From NCBI GenBank assembly GCA_965603115.1, contig CBFDBT010000147.1:1-7062 (forward strand): a stretch of 7,062 nt of DNA, given 5' to 3'. Positions 5,519 through 7,062 of the stretch are shown in pieces; positions within the stretch are counted from its first letter, which is position 1, and every line of letters starts with the position of its first letter. This stretch comes from CBFDBT01 sp965603115 (GTDB taxonomy: Bacteria > Pseudomonadota > Alphaproteobacteria > Sphingomonadales > Kordiimonadaceae). The notes under the pieces were generated by a model. It was not told where the DNA came from, did not search any database, and was given only the letters and a program-made list of their open reading frames with translations. The translations under genes were made by a program, and so were the position numbers.

Positions 5519-6343
5519 ATGCAGAATAAGTCAAACATACGCCCCTTTATAAAAATGCACGGTCTAGGCAATGATTTTATCATTTTTGATGCACGCTTGG
5601 ACGTGCTCAAGCTAACGGCTGATCAGGTGCGTTCGCTTTCAGACCGCAAGCGCGGTATCGGCTGCGACCAGCTAATTGTGATGAAAAAAAGCGCCAATGC
5701 TGACGTTTTTATGGAAATATGGAATGCCAACGGCTCCCGGGTCGGTGCTTGCGGTAATGCAACACGCTGCGTAGCACATTTGTTAATACAAGAAAGACAA
5801 ACAGACACTATCCGCATTGAGACAGACGCTGGAATTTTATCAGCTTTTTCTAATGGCCACGAAAGCATCAGTGTTGATATGGGCGAACCAAAGCTAAAAT
5901 GGCAAGATATTCCGCTCTATATGCATCAAGATACATTGGCTTTAGACCTTCATATCGGGCCATTCAAAAGCCCTGTAGCGGTTAATGTGGGTAATCCTCA
6001 TGCCGTATTTTTTGTACCAGATGCAGAAACGGCCCCGCTTGAAGAGTTTGGCCGTACGATTGAAACCCACGCCCTTTTTCCTGAACATGTGAATGTCTCG
6101 ACAGCCTCTATCAAAGACGGCAATATTCGATTGCGCGTTTGGGAGCGCGGCGTTGGCATCACGCAAGCTTGCGGAACTGCAGCCTGTGCAACCATCGTGG
6201 CTGCAAGCCTAAAAGGGTTGATCGATCGCAAAGCTATCATTCAACTTGATGGTGGAGAGCTTGATATGACATGGCAAGATAACGACCATATACTTATGAC
6301 TGGACCCGTTGCCACCAGCTTTAAGGGCGAGGTCGCGCTGTGA
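5519..6343 (+). CDS. dapF: Diaminopimelate epimerase DapF
   Basis: DapF converts LL-diaminopimelate to meso-diaminopimelate, the precursor of lysine and of the peptidoglycan cross-link. It is a cofactor-free two-base racemase in the cytoplasm. The 274 residues equal the usual family length. Motifs are KMHGLGNDF (12-20), RGIGCDQL (45-52), WNANGSRVGACGNATRC (68-84) with the first catalytic Cys at 78, GNPHAVFF (158-165) and RVWERGVGITQACGTAACA (206-224) with the second catalytic Cys at 218. The two halves are the expected pseudo-symmetric repeats. An in-frame TAA at 5513-5515 limits the start to the ATG at 5519. The ribosome site there is weak (only CGG before the ATG), which may mean coupling to the upstream transporter gene. 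The stop overlaps mtaB by 4 nt (GTGA). Confidence 0.97.
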   Translation: MQNKSNIRPFIKMHGLGNDFIIFDARLDVLKLTADQVRSLSDRKRGIGCDQLIVMKKSANADVFMEIWNANGSRVGACGNATRCVAHLLIQERQTDTIRIETDAGILSAFSNGHESISVDMGEPKLKWQDIPLYMHQDTLALDLHIGPFKSPVAVNVGNPHAVFFVPDAETAPLEEFGRTIETHALFPEHVNVSTASIKDGNIRLRVWERGVGITQACGTAACATIVAASLKGLIDRKAIIQLDGGELDMTWQDNDHILMTGPVATSFKGEVAL

Positions 6344-7062
6344 GTAAAAACCCTGACGTTATCACCTTTGGATGTCGCCTTAATGCTTATGAATCTGAAG
6401 TGATGAAAGATCATGCGACAGACGCGGGGCTAGATGATGTTGTTATCTTCAACACATGCGCCGTCACGGCGGAAGCCACACGCCAAGCCCGCCAGCAAAT
6501 CAGACGCACGCGCAGAGAACGTCCCGATACTAAAATCATTGTTACCGGATGCGCGGCGCAAGTTGACCCGCTTGCCTTTTCTGGTATGGAGGAAGTTGAC
6601 CGCGTTATCGGCAATCATGAAAAACTGATCTCTACATCTTATACAGGCCTCACCTTAGAAAATGCCCCTCGCGTGCAGGTTAATGATATATTCTCCGTTA
6701 AAGAAACAGCCGGTCACCTCATCAAAGGCTTTGGCGAGCGGGCCCGCGCTTTTATCCAAATTCAAAATGGCTGTGATCACCGCTGTACTTTTTGCATTAT
6801 TCCTTATGGTCGCGGCAACAGCCGTTCCGTCGCCATGGGAGAAATTGTTGATCAAGTTAAAAAGCTGGTGCAAGAAGGCTTTAATGAAGTGGTGCTAACG
6901 GGTGTAGATATTACCAGCTTTGGCGCTGATCTACCTGGCAATCCAACACTGGGCCAGCTCACCCAAAAAATACTAAAACTGGTGCCCGACCTGCCCCGCC
7001 TTCGCATCTCATCGATTGACAGTATTGAAGTTGACGAGCCTTTAATGGATGCCATTATCAGC
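6340..7062 (+). CDS. mtaB: tRNA t6A37 methylthiotransferase MtaB (5' part, cut by window end)
   Basis: The GTG at 6340 opens a frame that is still open at 7062 (241 residues seen of an expected 400 or more). MtaB is a radical-SAM enzyme that adds a methylthio group to t6A37 of ANN-decoding tRNAs, giving ms2t6A. The N-terminal methylthiotransferase domain (about 6-105) carries the cluster cysteines Cys12 (ITFGCRLNAYESEV), Cys40 (FNTCAVTAEA) and Cys71 (VTGCAAQ). The radical-SAM domain follows with QNGCDHRCTFCIIPYGRGNS (142-161): CxxxCxxC at 145, 149 and 152. RLRISSIDSIEVDE (220-233) is typical of MtaB rather than MiaB or RimO. The GTG start is favoured by a GAGG site at 6329-6332, the 4-nt overlap with dapF and the conserved N-terminus; the next Met, at 22, would lose Cys12. 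The C-terminal TRAM domain lies outside the window. Confidence 0.95.
   Translation, partial: MSKNPDVITFGCRLNAYESEVMKDHATDAGLDDVVIFNTCAVTAEATRQARQQIRRTRRERPDTKIIVTGCAAQVDPLAFSGMEEVDRVIGNHEKLISTSYTGLTLENAPRVQVNDIFSVKETAGHLIKGFGERARAFIQIQNGCDHRCTFCIIPYGRGNSRSVAMGEIVDQVKKLVQEGFNEVVLTGVDITSFGADLPGNPTLGQLTQKILKLVPDLPRLRISSIDSIEVDEPLMDAIIS

Noticed and set aside
5478..5552. Small frame starting ATGGAG directly after the transporter stop
   Set aside because: It encodes only about two dozen residues, overlaps the dapF start in another frame and shows no conserved features.

Overview
This window looks like a core chromosomal region of an alphaproteobacterium. Two things point there: the gene order (ffh-rpsP-rimM-trmD-rplS on one strand, dapF-mtaB divergent from it) and the long Ala/Glu/Pro-rich tail on ribosomal protein S16. 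Base composition is moderate (below 50% GC by eye), so a lower-GC, possibly marine, lineage is plausible. The genus cannot be told from the sequence. All eight genes belong to recognised families, and I see no mobile element, CRISPR array, tRNA or rRNA.

Layout. Positions 1-132 are the 3' end of the minus-strand operon: an intrinsic terminator (about 2-42) and, nearer to rplS, a nested inverted repeat (65-112). Positions 133-3765, minus strand, are ffh, rpsP, rimM, trmD and rplS in transcription order. Gaps are 48, 8 and 9 nt, and rimM and trmD overlap by 8 nt. Positions 3766-4031 are a divergent control region with a candidate ffh promoter, small inverted repeats and a potentially structured ffh leader. 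From 4032, plus strand: a DASS/SLC13-type anion transporter (4032-5477), dapF (5519-6343), and mtaB starting at a GTG at 6340 that overlaps the dapF stop and runs off the window edge at 7062.

How the genes work together. The minus-strand operon combines membrane protein targeting (Ffh, the SRP GTPase), ribosome building (S16, L19, RimM) and tRNA m1G37 methylation (TrmD), so it is a growth-linked translation and secretion operon. On the plus side DapF makes meso-diaminopimelate for lysine and peptidoglycan. MtaB methylthiolates t6A37 in tRNA. In many alphaproteobacteria ftsY follows mtaB; if so here, both halves of the SRP/receptor pair would flank this divergent locus, but that lies outside the window.

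For the hunt, I find no convincing new multi-gene system. The points most worth a second look are the structured leader and inverted repeats before ffh, the nested inverted repeat after rplS, the in-frame 15/12-nt tandem repeats in rpsP, a Glu where the catalytic Asp of TrmD is expected, and a carboxylate-type transporter lying between ffh and dapF.
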